From contig OX419757.1 of the NCBI GenBank assembly GCA_948567375.1, positions 33,232,001 through 33,296,000 on the forward strand: a stretch of 64,000 nucleotides of DNA, read 5' to 3'. Positions 11,901-24,318 of this stretch are shown one piece after another (position 1 is the stretch's first letter; every line of letters starts with the position of its first letter). The stretch is from Lunularia cruciata (Eukaryota > Streptophyta > Marchantiopsida > Lunulariales > Lunulariaceae). Both the position numbers and the translations under genes were made by a program. The notes below the pieces were generated by a model, which worked only from the letters and a program-made list of their open reading frames with translations, was not told the origin of the DNA and did no database searches.

Positions 11901-12760
11901 TTGGAGGATCATCAAGATTGGAAGCCAAAGAAGAAGTAGACATTGGATTGGAGTAGGAACAAATTGAGATTTGAAGAAGCACATATGAAGAGGTGCTTTG
12001 TCATTTTGGATTGGTAGGTTTGTAGGTTTGTAGAGTTGTTGTAGAATGGTATAGTTATTAGCTAATTGTTAATTGCTCTACTATTTAAAGGAGGCATTCA
12101 TAGTGTGTTGTTGTTCAATATTTGTAATTTTTGAAGATAGATAAAGCAAAGTGTTGGTTTCTTAGTGCTCCTCGCTTGAGCTTAATTCTGAGTATCAATC
12201 ATGTGATTTTTTTTGTGAGTGTGTGGAGAAATTTGAAGTGAAAATCAATGTGCTTGTTGGATGTTAGATTTTGTAGCCGTGATCTTCATTTTGTGTGTTT
12301 GATCCTCAGTGAGGTGTAATTGGAGCAACGTCTTGATAGATCTAAGAAGAATTGTAGTGTTGGTAGTATTTTGCATTTGTGAGCATAGTGTAGGATTGAT
12401 GCAAAGCAATTTCGATTGAGGAAGTTTTGACTTCAGTGGAGGGGTGGAACAAAATTCTTAGGCAAAGGTGTTTTGCAATGAAATAAACATCTTTGAGAGA
12501 ATCTGAATCATCACAATCAAGTTGTTTGGCAAGATTTGAATGAGTTGTGATCAGTGAGTGTTAATTGGTGATGAAACTGTGAATCAGTGCTTGTTACTCT
12601 CTTTTGGGTGTGGTTTCTATCTAAGAGACTAAAGACAGAACCAAGAAGAACTACTTATTACTATTTGTCTTTGTATTTGATCATTTCTAAATTATATCTC
12701 TGTAGGAACAAAATTTACTTACTTGATTACCGCAAAAGTGATATTTTTTGGGTTGTCACA
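8974..12760 (+). mobile_element. Family E element copy E1 (Gag-like coiled-coil element)
   Basis: It interrupts the RT of B-outer: flanks ...AAACTTGATCTAC and TCTATATAGTG rejoin to the uninterrupted family sequence, giving a 5-bp duplication TCTAC/TCTAT. The element starts TGTGGTACCCACA and ends GGGTTGTCACA, so it has TG...CA ends and a loose terminal inverted repeat. I find no direct terminal repeats and no RT, integrase or transposase. One long decayed protein occupies 9700-11960. A promoter-like TATTTAAAGG at 12079 and a 3' segment similar to 40040-40317 follow. Either a non-autonomous retroelement with an unusual structure or a cut-and-paste element. Confidence 0.7.
9697..11960 (+). pseudogene. 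E1 Gag-like coiled-coil protein (decayed)
   Basis: Same protein as in E2, here broken by stops and frame changes. The N-terminal part has ARWTESDWR near 9760 (RWTESDWR is shared with E2). An acidic linker lies at 10440-10660. A long Glu/Lys-rich heptad region of coiled-coil type spans 10800-11850. No zinc knuckle, protease or polymerase motif is visible. Function unknown; a structural Gag-like role is a guess. Confidence 0.6.
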
Positions 12761-13151
12761 TCTATATAGTGATTATAACCAAATCAAGATTGTGGAAGAA
12801 GACATACACAAAATGGTCTTTCAAACAAGGTATGGTCACATTGAGTACCTTGTGATACTATTTGGCCTCACCAATGCACCAACCACTTTCATGAGTTTGA
12901 TGAATGATATACCTCATCCATACTTGGATAAGTCTTTTATCATTTTCCTTCATGACATTGTGAAAAAGCATAAGCAACATTTTCTAGAACTCTGCTAGAT
13001 TTTGGATAAAACCAATTGTATGACAAAGTCTTAACATGTAAGTTTTGCAAGTCTAAAGTAGATTACTAAGGTCATAAAGTAAATATAAAAGGTATCCAAA
13101 TGTTAACAGATAAAATGAAATTCATTCAAAAATGAGGTTCTCTAGAAGATC
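12761..13151 (+). mobile_element. B-outer, segment 3 (RT middle)
   Basis: RT palm of B-outer: DYNQIKIVEEDIHKMVFQ near 12771-12820, then LFGLTNAPTTFMSLMNDIP. The catalytic box reads FLHDI in place of FLDDI near 12947-12960, so an active-site Asp is lost. It is interrupted at 13151 by D1. Confidence 0.8.
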
Positions 13152-13841
13152 TATAACACCCATTTATGCATGTGTGTGATATTATGATATTTAGCTTGGT
13201 ATTACAAATACTTGAGAGATATTGTTTATATAGAGATAAAGGATGGTTCTACATTAGTCATGATTAGCTAAAGTTAGTCATAGCTAAGATAAAGGGGACC
13301 TTACTTTAGAGGAAGTGGAAAAGATGAGCACCACTATTTTGGATTCTAGTGTATTGATTTGGTATTATTCCTAGGTGTTTGGTTTTGAGGAAAGAGTTGA
13401 GAACTTTTGGGCCCACAAGCCTTTTTGTTTTAGATTCTTCTATAGTCCAACGATAGCCCATGTGAAGGAATCCTTGACTTAGTGGTTGGTCAAGATAACA
13501 TCACATGCTTAGTAGAATATGCCATGTGGATGGATATTCCTTTATACTTTTTGACTTTACTTGACTTTTAGCCTATTAACTTGAGTTACTCCAGTAATTA
13601 GTAACTTTGGCACGTTATTATTTCACAAGTATATAAACTAGAGTTGAGGAGGTACTCATAATCCTTTCATTTGCAACTACTTCTCTCTCATTGAGTTCTC
13701 AAGTGAGCAATGTCTTGAGTCTTGGAGTGTTAGCCTTGGAGGATTATGATGGAATTGGGGTTCTTTGCCTTCTTAGTCCATGGTGCGCTACCATAATAGC
13801 CATTAGAGGTTCATCTTTAGTGAGAGATATGCCGGCTCACA
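13152..13841 (+). repeat. D1 5' LTR
   Basis: Starts TATAACACCC and ends GCCGGCTCACA. Collinear with 20407-21083 and with both D2 LTRs in reverse complement. Confidence 0.9.
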
Positions 13842-13845
13842 TTTT

Positions 13846-13864
13846 TGGTTCTGTTGCCGAGACC
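13846..13864 (+). other. D1 primer binding site (tRNA-Glu type)
   Basis: TGGTTCTGTTGCCGAGACC, four T residues after the LTR. It is the decayed form of the D2 site at 60532-60550, which fits the 3' end of plant tRNA-Glu (...CCCGGCAACGGAACCA). Confidence 0.7.
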
Positions 13865-15400
13865 TCTATAAGGCAAGATAATGTTCCATGCACAATTTTA
13901 TATAAGACAGAAGGAGGCTATGAGAGCTCACTTAGACAGAACTTTAAGGGAGGAGAGTGCTGAACTTATGTAAGAGAACTTGGACCCATTTTATACCATG
14001 TAGTTCATTATGATGTCTTTGAGGTGATTTTGTATATCTTATACACGTGAGAGGATTTGGAGAGATTATGTGAGGTGGATTGCAGATTTTGGGGATGAAG
14101 GTGATTTTGGGCAAAATCTCAAGTTTCAGATTGGATTTCAAATTTCTACACATGATAGCTTGGATTATTCTTTAGTTATCACACTTAAAATTATTATGAA
14201 AGCTACTATGCACACTTGGCTAGAATTTTCTTAAGTTGATAGGTTAAATTGTTCCCACAATTGCATGTTTTCTGCAAAAGTGTATAGAGTATACTATTTC
14301 TTCAATGATCAATGGAATGTTTTGAAAATTTTCAAGAAAATTAAGTGCATTATATCCTACCTAGTGACACAAAAATAAGACATAGATCATTCTTGCGCAA
14401 AGAGAAATGAGTTTTTAAAGTGAGGGAGGTTGTTTTCAGTTCAAATCTGAAATATGTGTGTTGAATAGAAAAATGCCTAGGCCAAATGGCATAATGAAAA
14501 AATTTGAAATTTTTTAGGGAGTGATATCCTACAGCTGTGATTAACTGTACAAAATTTCAGCAGACTATGACATACTAGTTGAGAGATTTGAGTAACATTG
14601 TAAGGAAGAGTCAGTTCCGTAGAGTTGAGATCTGATGCATGAGGAGTTTGAGAGCAACAAAAACAATGTTTGGGTGTTTAGATTCATCTTGGGAACATGG
14701 AAGGTCATCCAGAGTGGAAATTGAGACTATGTGAGGTTCCCTAAGGATTTTAGGTCATTGTATGGGTGGATTTCAAGAAAAGAGAGTTTAGAATAGAATT
14801 TGAAGAGAATGTTGAGAGGATCCAAAAACCTACACCACTTGGAGGAAAGAGTGAATCTAAGTGCTTTCTATGTAGAGAGAGGGGCAAGTTCATGTCCATT
14901 GACATTTGAAAGCTAGAGATTGAGGGAAAGGAAAGATTACTTGACTTGGGTTTGCATGTTGGACCTTCTTCACTAAGATTGAGAGGGAGAAGATCTAAGA
15001 CCAAGGAGTTGTGTGAGATTTGTGGAGATGAAGGACTTCCAAAAGGACATGAGTCCTTTTGGAAGTGGAGTAAAAGCACTTTTGGAAACTTTGGTGAAGG
15101 TTCTTGGAGAGAGTCTTAGTATAGTTACAGAAATACTACCACCTTCATCAGCTAGTCCTCAAGATTAGTGATGGAGATAATCTTTCAACTTATGGAGAAA
15201 CTATCCATGAGGTTTGATTAATATGCACTCTAGGATTTGATGTTGCTATAGAATTTTGAAGCAACATGAACCTTTTTTATTCCCTAGGTTGGATGAATCT
15301 CAAATGGTATTAGTCATGTACATACTCTATTAGTTATAGAGTGAGAGAAAGAAAAGAGAAAAAGAAAATTTGAGAGAAAAGAAAGATAATGAGAGGTTAA
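13865..15400 (+). pseudogene. D1 leader region with decayed CCHC ORF
   Basis: Corresponds to 58983-60531 of D2. From about 14660 to 15165 the reading VWVFRFI... matches the D2 leader ORF but has lost frame; the CCHC knuckle region near 14860-14900 is partly deleted. Here the codon before VFRFI is TGG, where D2 has TGA, so the ancestral leader ORF probably extended further upstream. Confidence 0.55.
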
Positions 15401-15401
15401 G

Positions 15402-17280
15402 ATGGGAAAACTTCAGGTTTTCTTTGGCAAGGATGGAGAAGATGTGAAGGCCTTTTTTTTGTGAAAGACTTCAAGAGAACTTGCATAGAAAACAATGAGA
15501 GGAGGAAGAATGAGTGGGCCTCATTATTACTAGATTTCTTTGAGATGTAGCACTTACATGGTAGGAGTCAAAATACCAGAAGAGAGAGAGGAGAGATGTG
15601 CAAGAAAAGTCTTGGGGGAATTTGACTTCAACATTCATTGAGAACTTTCTTCTAGATGATAGATATGAGAGATTGATAAGTGAGGTTACCTTTCTCAAGC
15701 AAGGAGATGGAGAGAAAGTGAGAGTCTATGTGAAAAGAGTGGAACACTATCCAACACTATCCAGATTTTGCATAGTGTCGAGGAAGGGTGGGGATGATGT
15801 GGAGACTAATATGATTGGCATAGGATCCATGCTCACCAAGAATTTTGTGGGAGGATTGAGACCACAAATTAGAAGCAAGGTGAGATATGAGAAACCTTCT
15901 TCCTAAGGTTGAAGCTATCAAGATTGCAATTTGTATGGAGGAGAGTTTGGAAGGGGATGAGAGTGGTGGTGAAGGAGTATGTGCATCCTCCTCAAGGTTA
16001 TAAGTATGGTGGAACTTCTAATACTTTGGTGGCAAGGGTTGCACCACAAGTAGTAGTTGCTCCAGTTCTTGCACCTCTACCAAAGGATCCACTTCAAACC
16101 ATCACAGAACAACTTACAAATCTCAAGATCAATGTAATGCAACTTTGGGAGAAGAGAGAAGTGGATCAGAATGTAGGGAGAGGGCCTAGAAGTTATGGAA
16201 ACTATCCATATAAAGGAGGCCAACTAGCCAACAATTTCAATCATAGAAATTGTTTTGGTTGTGGAGGAAGAGGCCACATCCAAAGGAATTGCCCAAACTC
16301 TACTTACTATGGAGGAAGGAGTTATGAGGGAGCCAATAGAGTGCAAGACTGAGGTAGTGAAACCCAAGTGGCTCCTAAACCAAACAAAGGTAAGGAGATA
16401 GCATCCATAGATGTGGTTGAGAGAAAGTATGAGAAGGGAGAGTGCTCAACTCCTAGGGTCTTAATTTGGAGCTTTTGGCACAAGAGAAGAATAGAGCTTG
16501 TTTTGTAGAGGATGTGCACTCTTCTCAAGGATTTACTCCTAGCTAAGATACTCCCATGCCTACTAAGAGCACTCACACAAGAACTTCAATACCATCAACA
16601 ACAAAGACTCCAAGGAAGAAGTTAGAGATAGAGGACTTCTTGATATCAAAGCAACAATAGAACTACAATGTCTTGGAGGAAGTTGGTGTCAATTGATTGC
16701 TTTGAATACATAGTGTGCCAATTGATTGCTTTGAATCCTATTTTGAGAAAGGAACTTAGAGGTGGTTTGAGTTCTACAAGGAGCAAGAGGAAGAAGAAGG
16801 CAAAAGCTCAAGTATCAATGGGGGTGGTGGATGCCAAGCCAGCACCATGGGAGGCTTGTGAATATGCCACCAAGATTGATGTGAGAATGAATGGTCACAA
16901 TATCAAGGATACATTGGTAGATGGAGGATCAACAATGAATGCCATGTCAGAAAGGTTGATGAAGAAGTTGGCTATGATACCCTCAAGAACTTCAACATTT
17001 GTGGTGAGCATGGCAAACAAGCAACAAGTTTGACATGTAGGGGTGATGGATAAAGTGGTACTTTCAATTATGGGAGTTCAAAATCTCATGACTTTCCAAG
17101 TCTTGAAGGATTCAAGCTATGACTTACTTCTTGGGAGACCACGGTTGAGAGCAACATGCACAACTATTCAATGGCACAAAGGGTACTTGAGGATTGGGTC
17201 AAACCATAGAGTTATAGTTCCTATGACTAACACCACCAGTACTTCACATTCAGATACACCATCTTCTGATTATTAGGAAT
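15402..17280 (+). pseudogene. D1 gag and protease (decayed)
   Basis: Gag starts MGKLQVFFGKDGEDV at 15402 and continues to the CCHC knuckle CFGCGGRGHIQRNC near 16255-16295. The protease follows near 16875-17035 with DTLVDGGSTMNAMSERL, the D-G-G-S form also present in D2. Several frame changes and stops are present. Confidence 0.85.
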
Positions 17281-17306
17281 CCAATTTTGAAGAAAGAGCT
17301 TCAAGT

Positions 17307-20300
17307 GTGGACACAAGCATGGAAGGGAAGACTTCCATGGAAGAGGATGAATTTGAATCTGATTCAGATGTGTATCCCTTGTGTGCTATGGATTTTGCAC
17401 CTAAACCAGAGGTTTTGAGGGACCCGGATAAATCACCACTGACACTTGAGGAGATAGAGAGGAGGTTATCTACCCTCAAGTATGGTCCAAATGTTACCAA
17501 GGAGGAGAAGGTGAGATTTGAGGAGATTTTTTGCAAGTTCATCCACGTGTTTGCTTTCAGTTACAATTATCTGAAGGAAGTCACCTTGGAAGAGCACAAG
17601 ATTGAGGTGGAGTCACATGCAAGACCAGTCCACCAAAAGCAACATCGCATTAGCTTTGGTTGTGAAGAAGGAGATTGATAAGCTCAAGGAGGCTAGATTT
17701 ATCTTTGAGGTGGAGAATTCAGAATGAGTGTCTCCAATTGTGATTGTGAAGAATAATAATGGTAAGCTTTGAGTATGTATGGACTACAAGAAGCTCAATG
17801 TTGTAACAAAGAAGTAATACTACCCATTACCATTCATTGATGAGATCTTGAAGGAGGTTGTAGGTCATGAGACGTATAGTTTTGGAGATGGTTATAGTAG
17901 ATATAACCAAATCAAGATTGCACCAAAGCATCAACAACTCACCACATTCACCACACCTTGGGAAACTTATACTTTCAAGGTCATGCCTTTTAGGCTTTGC
18001 AATGCTCCAGCCACATCTAATGATTTATGAACAAGGTATTTAAACCTTTCATTGGGAAATTTGTAAGAGACTTCATTGATTACTTTTGTGTCTATGGGCG
18101 CAAGGAGGAGCAAGGAGGAGAACTTTGAGCACCTAATCAATGTCTTGCAATGCTTGGATGAGGCAAATGCATCACTCAACCCAAAGAAGTGTATTTTTGG
18201 ATGTGAAGAAGGTCTACTTTTGGGGCACATCATCTCCAAGGATGGAATAGCAATTGATCTTGAGAACATGAGGAAATCTCATACCTTCCATTCCCTTCAA
18301 GCTTGACAAAGTTATGCCAATTTCTTGGGGATGTTTGGGTACTATAGGAGGTTCATCTTCTCATTTTCCAACAAGGCTTATACATTGATCATCTACATGA
18401 AGAAGTTTGTAGATTACATGGTGATTTTGGAGGACAAGGAGGCTCTCAAAGCTTTTGAGGAGCTCAAGCAATCCCTTCTTGCAGCTCCAATTCTTGCTAA
18501 ACCTGATTGGAGTAAGCTTTTCATCCTCTACATGGATGCTTCTAATGTAGCTATAGGATGCACTCTTAGTCAATTAGACCAAGATGGGCATGATCATCCA
18601 ATAGCTTATGCTAGTAGGCAGATGGTTTCAATAGAAAAGAACTACTCTGTCACGGAGAGAGAAGGGTTGGTAGTGATCTTTGGTCTCAAGAAGTTTAGAC
18701 ACTACTTGATTGGAGGGAAAGCCATCATTGTCACAGATCACAAGGCTTTGAAGTACATCTTCAACAAGCCTAATGTGAAAGGGAGACTAGAAAGGTGGAT
18801 GATACTCTTGTCTGAGTATGATTACACCATTGAGGATAGGCCAAGAAAGAAACATGCAAATGCTAATTTTTTATCTAGGGCCTACAATCATGATGGAGAT
18901 GAGCCAATGGATGATTCCTTCCCGGATGAGGAGCTCATGACAATCTCAGTCACTCAAGAGGTTCCAATGGAGTACAAGGAGATTGTAGATTTTGTGACAA
19001 GAGGTAACTATCTAAAAGGGATGCATGCTAGGGAGAGGAAGGCCTTTGCAGCAAGATCTAGACCTTACACAATGGTGGAGGATATTCTTTTTCACCAAGG
19101 AGCAGATGGTCTACTTCAAAGAGTAGTGGGTAAGGAAGAGCCTATCCTACTCATAAAGGAGTTTCATGAAGGTTTAGTGTGTGGAGGACACTTTGCAAGA
19201 AAGGTGATTGCTTTCAAGATTCAAGATGTAGGTTACCATTGGAGACGGATTTTCAAGGATTGACTTGATTATTGAAAAAAACTTGTCATGTTTGTCAAGC
19301 TTTTGTTAGAAAATCTACTTCCACTCTACCACTTAGATCAATTCCTTTGCTAGGACCTTTTCAGAAGTGGGGAATTGATTTTGTAGGTCCTCTCAATAGA
19401 ACCCCATTGTGGTAGTTACTAATTACCTTACCAAGTGGGTTGAGGCTAGACCATTGAGGGACAAGAATGAAGATGAATTTGGTAGATTTCTTTATGAACG
19501 CATTATCACTAGGTTTGGATGCCCTTTGAAGTTGGTTTCCGATAGAGGAGGAGAGTTTACACGAAGCATCACTACAGTCATGCTATGACATTTCTCTATC
19601 ACACATAGTGTAACTACATCCTATAAGCAAAATTCTAATGGCTTGGCAGAGAGAACCAATCAGACCTTGTACATGATGTTGGCCAAAGATGCAGAAATAG
19701 AGGAGGCTTAACATCATTGAGATAAGAGGATTCATGCAGTTTTGTGGAAGTCTAGGACAACCATGAAGACTTCCACCAAATATTCTCCATTTCAATTGGT
19801 ATATGGTATTGATTACAGATTACAGATTACAATTACAGATTGGTCAGATGCCCTAGGCTCACATTTCATATGTTTTGTATTGTGTTTCCAGCCTTTTGAC
19901 TCTTTGGGTCTTTTGGGCTTTATATTTCATTTTTTCATTGTTTGTTTCATTGATTCTACCTTACCTATTCACTTTGATCTTCCTACCTTCCAAAGCATTC
20001 ATAGGAGATTGAAGAATGCACAAGGAGGTGATGCAGAGAAGTCAAGGAAGGATCAACTCATGGGGTTGGAAGAGACAAGAGCAATTGCTATGGTTCAAGT
20101 GGAGCAAGCCCAAAGGAAACAAAATGAGAGCTATGACAAGAAGCAAGGCAAGAAGAAGGTGGAGCTTTTCAGAGAAGGTGATTGGGTAATGTTGTTTGAT
20201 TTTATTTGATTCAAGAGAGTGCAAAAGCAGTTTTTGCCTAAGTACTTTGGACCTTTCATAATGGAGAATGTGTGGTGCAATTACACCTATGATCTCAAGG

Positions 20301-20338
20301 AGTTGAGAGGAAGACACTTTGATAGGATTAACCATTGA
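17307..20338 (+). pseudogene. D1 RT, RNase H and integrase (decayed)
   Basis: RT blocks lie at 17740-18150, with the catalytic box reduced to FIDYFCVYG. A 312-codon open stretch at 18325-19263 holds the RT thumb, RNase H (ILYMDASNVAIGCTLSQ, where TDAS has become MDAS; IIVTDHKALKYIF) and the integrase HHCC start. The integrase core follows at 19360-19690, with SDRGGEFTR and the Glu block NGLAERTNQT. A 141-bp insertion with ATTGATT repeats splits it at 19815-19955. It ends with the GPF segment near 20245. Confidence 0.85.
19808..19955 (+). repeat. Small insertion flanked by ATTGATT repeats
   Basis: Relative to D2, about 141 bp are inserted between GGTATTGA and TTCTACC. ATTGATT at 19808-19814 recurs at 19949-19955 and looks like a target duplication. 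The insert opens with three GATTACA-like units and is otherwise T-rich. No inverted repeats and no recognisable family. Confidence 0.55.
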
Positions 20339-20406
20339 AGATATATCATAGAAGGTAGAGAGACCTTCACTTTGAGGACAAAGTGAAAACTTAGTCCGGG
20401 GGTAAA

Positions 20407-21083
20407 TGTAACACCCATTTATGCATGTGTGTGGTATTATGATATTTAGCTTGGTATTACAAATACTTGAGAGATATTATTTATATAGAGATAAAGGATG
20501 GTTCTACATTAGTCATGATTAGCTAAAGTTAGTCATAGCTAATATAGAGGAGACCTTACTTTAGAGGAAGTGGAAAGATAAGCACCACTATTTTGGATTC
20601 TAGTGTATTGACTTGGTATTATTCCTAGGTGTTTGGTTTTGAGGAAAGAGTTGAGAACTCTTGGGCTTGCAAACCTTTTTGTTTTAGATTCTTCTATAGT
20701 CCAACGATAGCTCATGTGAAGGAATCCTTGATTTAGTGGTTGGGTCAAGATAAGATCACATGCTTAGTGGAATATGCCATGTGGATGAATATTCCTTTAT
20801 ACTTGACTTTTAGCCTAATAACTTGAGTTACTCTAGTAATTAGTAACGTTGGTGGGTAATTATTTCACAAGTATACAAACTAGAGGTGAGGAAGTACTCA
20901 TCATCCTTTCATTTGCAACTACCTCTCTCTCATTGAGTTCTTTAGTGAGCAATGTCTTGAGTCTTGGAGTGTTAGCCTTGGAGGAGTATGATGGAGTTGG
21001 GATTCTTTGCCTTCTTAGTCCATGGTGTGCTACCATAATAGCCATTAGAGGTTCATCCTAAGTGAGAGACAGGCTGGCTTACA
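20407..21083 (+). repeat. D1 3' LTR
   Basis: Starts TGTAACACCC after the purine-rich stretch TCCGGGGGTAAA and ends GGCTGGCTTACA. Collinear with 13152-13841 with numerous differences. Confidence 0.9.
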
Positions 21084-22471
21084 GACCAAACTCAACTCAA
21101 CATTTTCTTGGGATTGATGAGATTTTATTATCAATTTGTCAAGGACTTCTCCAAGGTCACACAATCTCTAACGACACTATTTGGCAAGGAGAAGAAGTGG
21201 ATATCCAAAACTGCATAAGAATTGGCCTTTCAAGAATTGAAAATGCATTACTACATGCACCAATCTTGAGATGGTATGACCCAAAACATCCAATCAAGCT
21301 GGTTATAAATGCATCAAGCATCTCAAAAGTTGGTTATTATCCTTGAAACCAAGCATTGGAAACAATATCTTGGCAAGCAAGCATTTATAGTGGAGAAAGA
21401 TCACAAACCTCTAGTCTACTTTGAGATGCAAAAAGAGCTCTCCCGTCAATAGATTTGTTAGATAGAGTGGAGATAGTGGTTCAACATGACAATCACATAT
21501 GTGGAAAGCAAGAAGCAATTCACAAATGCATTCACTCAAATGCCTTTGGCAAACAATATGGTAGTAGAGGTCAAGATGAACCCAAAATTTTGGCCAAGGA
21601 TTCTTACTACTATGAAGATTGACCTACATATTGTAGAAGCTCAATCATCCAAAGAGATAAGTAGTACCCAAGGACTCATTGCAAGTTATGGATCTCATAT
21701 GCTCTAGACCTAAGAACCACCATCCTAGTTGAATATCTTGATTTTGTTATTGCAAGTCATGTTGGAGTGGACAAGACCCTAGACCATTATTATTAGCCCA
21801 AGATAAGCAATGATGTGATGGAGTATGTTCAAAGCTACCTACTTTTTAGCTCTAAGAAAAAAACCTCTAATCAAGCTCCCATATGACTCTTTCAACCCCT
21901 CCCTACTCTTACACAACATTGGGAGCATATCATTATGGATCTGGTTTGTGAATTACCCAACACCACCTTAGGGTTTGATTCCATTGTAGTCTTTGTAGAC
22001 TACCTCAGCAAAATGATTCATGTATGTCGTATGACCAATGATGTGATTGCTCTACAATAAGCTCAATTGTACTTAGTTGTATTCTTTTCTCACCATGGTC
22101 TATCTCAAGTGCTCATCCCCAATTGGGGCACTCAATTCACTATTTTGTTTTGGAAAACACTCTTAAGCACTTTCAAAACCAAATTAACCATTATCCATAG
22201 CATACCATATACAAATTGATGGACAAACAAAGTAGGCCAATGTACTATTGAGGACATGCTTTGGAGCTTCACCTTAGATGAGCAAGAAAGGTCACGCCTT
22301 ACTTCCATTGGTGGAATTTGCCTATAACAATTAAGTGACTACATCTACACAAGTCACACCATTCTTCCTTATATTTGAAGAATATCCTTTCACACCTTCA
22401 AGCTTGGTAAAGATCTATCCAATGGCTAAAAAACTTGACGTTATCAACACTTTGTTTTTAAAATCCAACAA
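21084..22471 (+). mobile_element. B-outer, segment 4 (RT end, RNase H, integrase)
   Basis: Matches B-inner 5993-7510: thumb LGLMRFYYQFVKD (out of frame), RNase H remnants at 21200-21460, and integrase pieces with MDLVCELPNTTL near 21930-21965. It ends in AAAATCCAACAA at 22471, where the C1 LTR starts. All frames are broken. Confidence 0.8.
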
Positions 22472-22989
22472 TGTAAAAGATTGAGACCAAGGAGAGAAAT
22501 AGGAGAATGGAAGACCGGAATGAGAGATCACATTGGGACACTTGAATGAATGAACTTCCAAATGCCTAGCATGAGCTTGGTCTTTGGTTATTTATAGGGG
22601 AGAATACAAGGCTCTTGAAAAGCTTCTCAAGAGACTTCCTCAAAGCCGCTTTCTTAGAGTGCAAGTCAAGTTAACCAGGAAGCTTCTCAAGAAGCTCCCT
22701 TTTAGAAGCCATTTACTTGGTGTGCAAGCTAAGCTAACCAAGAAGTTAGCTAGGAAGTTTCCCAAGAAGCTTCCTTCTAGAAGTCACCTACTTGGTGTGC
22801 AAGCTAAGCTAACTAGGAAGATTCCCAAGAAGCTTCCTTTTATGAATCACCACTTGGCATACACATTACCCAAGACTTGGAATGTACAAAGAAGTTTCCT
22901 AGATGCTTTTAGAATATGCTAGACTAATTTGGCCTATTTGCTACTTTGCTAGTCTTGACTAACTCATCAGTAAACTCCTTATTGTTATA
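22472..22989 (-). repeat. C1 3' LTR with internal tandem repeats
   Basis: On the minus strand it would start TGTAACA (here TATAACA) and end CAATCTTTTACA. It follows a GGTGGAGGAATA purine tract (22990-23005, minus strand). At about 22620-22850 it carries 64-75-bp imperfect tandem units, each with an AGCTTC...GTGCAAGCTAAGCTAAC core; their number differs between the family C LTRs. Confidence 0.85.
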
Positions 22990-24318
22990 TATTCCTCCAC
23001 CGCTAGTTGGTGATATCCTTGTCACCATTGAAGCTTCAAACTCTTGAATGGTTGTTTGTGCATTCTAGAGATGAGAAAGAGGCTCCTAAATGGCAGCATG
23101 AAGGGGATACCCTTTCTTGAAGACTTTGTACGCTATATGTTATTGAAAGATTTATTGAATGTGGCAACATGCAAGGATACTATCAACTCATACTCCTCAT
23201 GATCATTGATAGGGATTGGAGGAAGAGGTGGTTGGACATGAGAGGAAAAAGAAGATAGGTTTAGGAACAAAGGGTTTCAACTTAGAAATATGAAAGAGAA
23301 AGTAGATGCACATATGAGAAGGCAATGCAAGTTGATAAGCAACATGAGAAATAATTTGGGTGATATCAAATGGACTTATTCAATTAGGAGAAATTTAACA
23401 GAATTGGGTATCAAGTGGGAGGGGTAAGTTACTAGAATAAATCATGACCTTATCACCAAGTTGAAAAGTGAGATCACAATGGTGTTAATTTGCATATTGT
23501 TTTTGATATTGTTGAGCAACAAGGAGATGAGATTTGGCTTGTTGTAGGGATTGGGATATGGTGGTCAAGAAAGTAGAAGTATGAGGGATATGAGAAGGAG
23601 ACAGAGCAAGAAGTGAATATGGAATAAGTGGATCATGACCAAAATTAAGGAAGACAAGAGAAAATCCAATGCTCTCCTATTTGGAATTATTGTATGTAAA
23701 CTCAATAGTTGCAAGACATTCATCTCAATTGGTATGATGAACATTGATGAAGGCATGAAGCATATCTTCCAAGCTGTGATTTGCATGTTTAGTTTGTCCA
23801 TCAGTTTGAGGATTATAGGCCATAAATATACAAGTTTGGTGCCAAGTATCTAGAAGAGTGCTTGCCAAAATTTTCCAATGAATCAAAGGTCAGAGTTGGA
23901 GATGAGTACATGAGACATCCCATGATGCTTGAAGAAATTATCAAAGTAGATCTGCACCTATGTTGGAGCATCCAAGGTATCAAAGGTTGGTGCCAAATGG
24001 ATTTTCTTACTAAACTTATCCACAAACACCACAATCATTGTGGAATCTTGCTTTGTCTTGGGCAGGGATGTGATGAGATCTAAGCTCATGTGTTGAAGGA
24101 GTTAGTTGGTTGGGGAGTGGTTGAAGGAGTCCACTTGGTTTTTGGTTGTTGGCCTTGTTGCATTGGTAGGCCTCACAAGATTGAACAGACTCTCAAACAT
24201 CTCATGCCATGTTGGGCCAATACCATAAGCATTGGAGGGTACCCAAGGTCTTGTTAACAGCCATGTGACCAAGGATTGGTAAGTCATGGGCTTATTGAAG
24301 GTGCACAAGTTGGAAATC
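22990..24318 (-). pseudogene. C1 integrase and chromodomain (decayed)
   Basis: Reading the minus strand, the integrase core shows SLDLITSLPKTKQ near 24075-24040 and VLISNSD near 23890. The chromodomain shows YKVFKKGYPLHAAI then EPLSHL near 23145-23065. In C2 the same positions read better (LWKGYPLHDATWEP). Stops and frame changes throughout. Confidence 0.7.

Larger units (their letters stand above)
13152..21083 (+). mobile_element. D1: full-length decayed Athila/Tat-like gypsy
   Basis: Collinear with the intact D2 element. LTRs are 13152-13841 and 20407-21083, with a tRNA-Glu-type primer site, a decayed leader ORF with a CCHC knuckle, gag, protease, RT, RNase H and integrase. It sits in B-outer: GAAGATC at 13145-13151 and GACCAAACTC from 21084 rejoin to the B sequence seen at 5993, leaving a short, diverged target duplication. 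Numerous stops and frameshifts show it is much older than D2. Confidence 0.9.
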
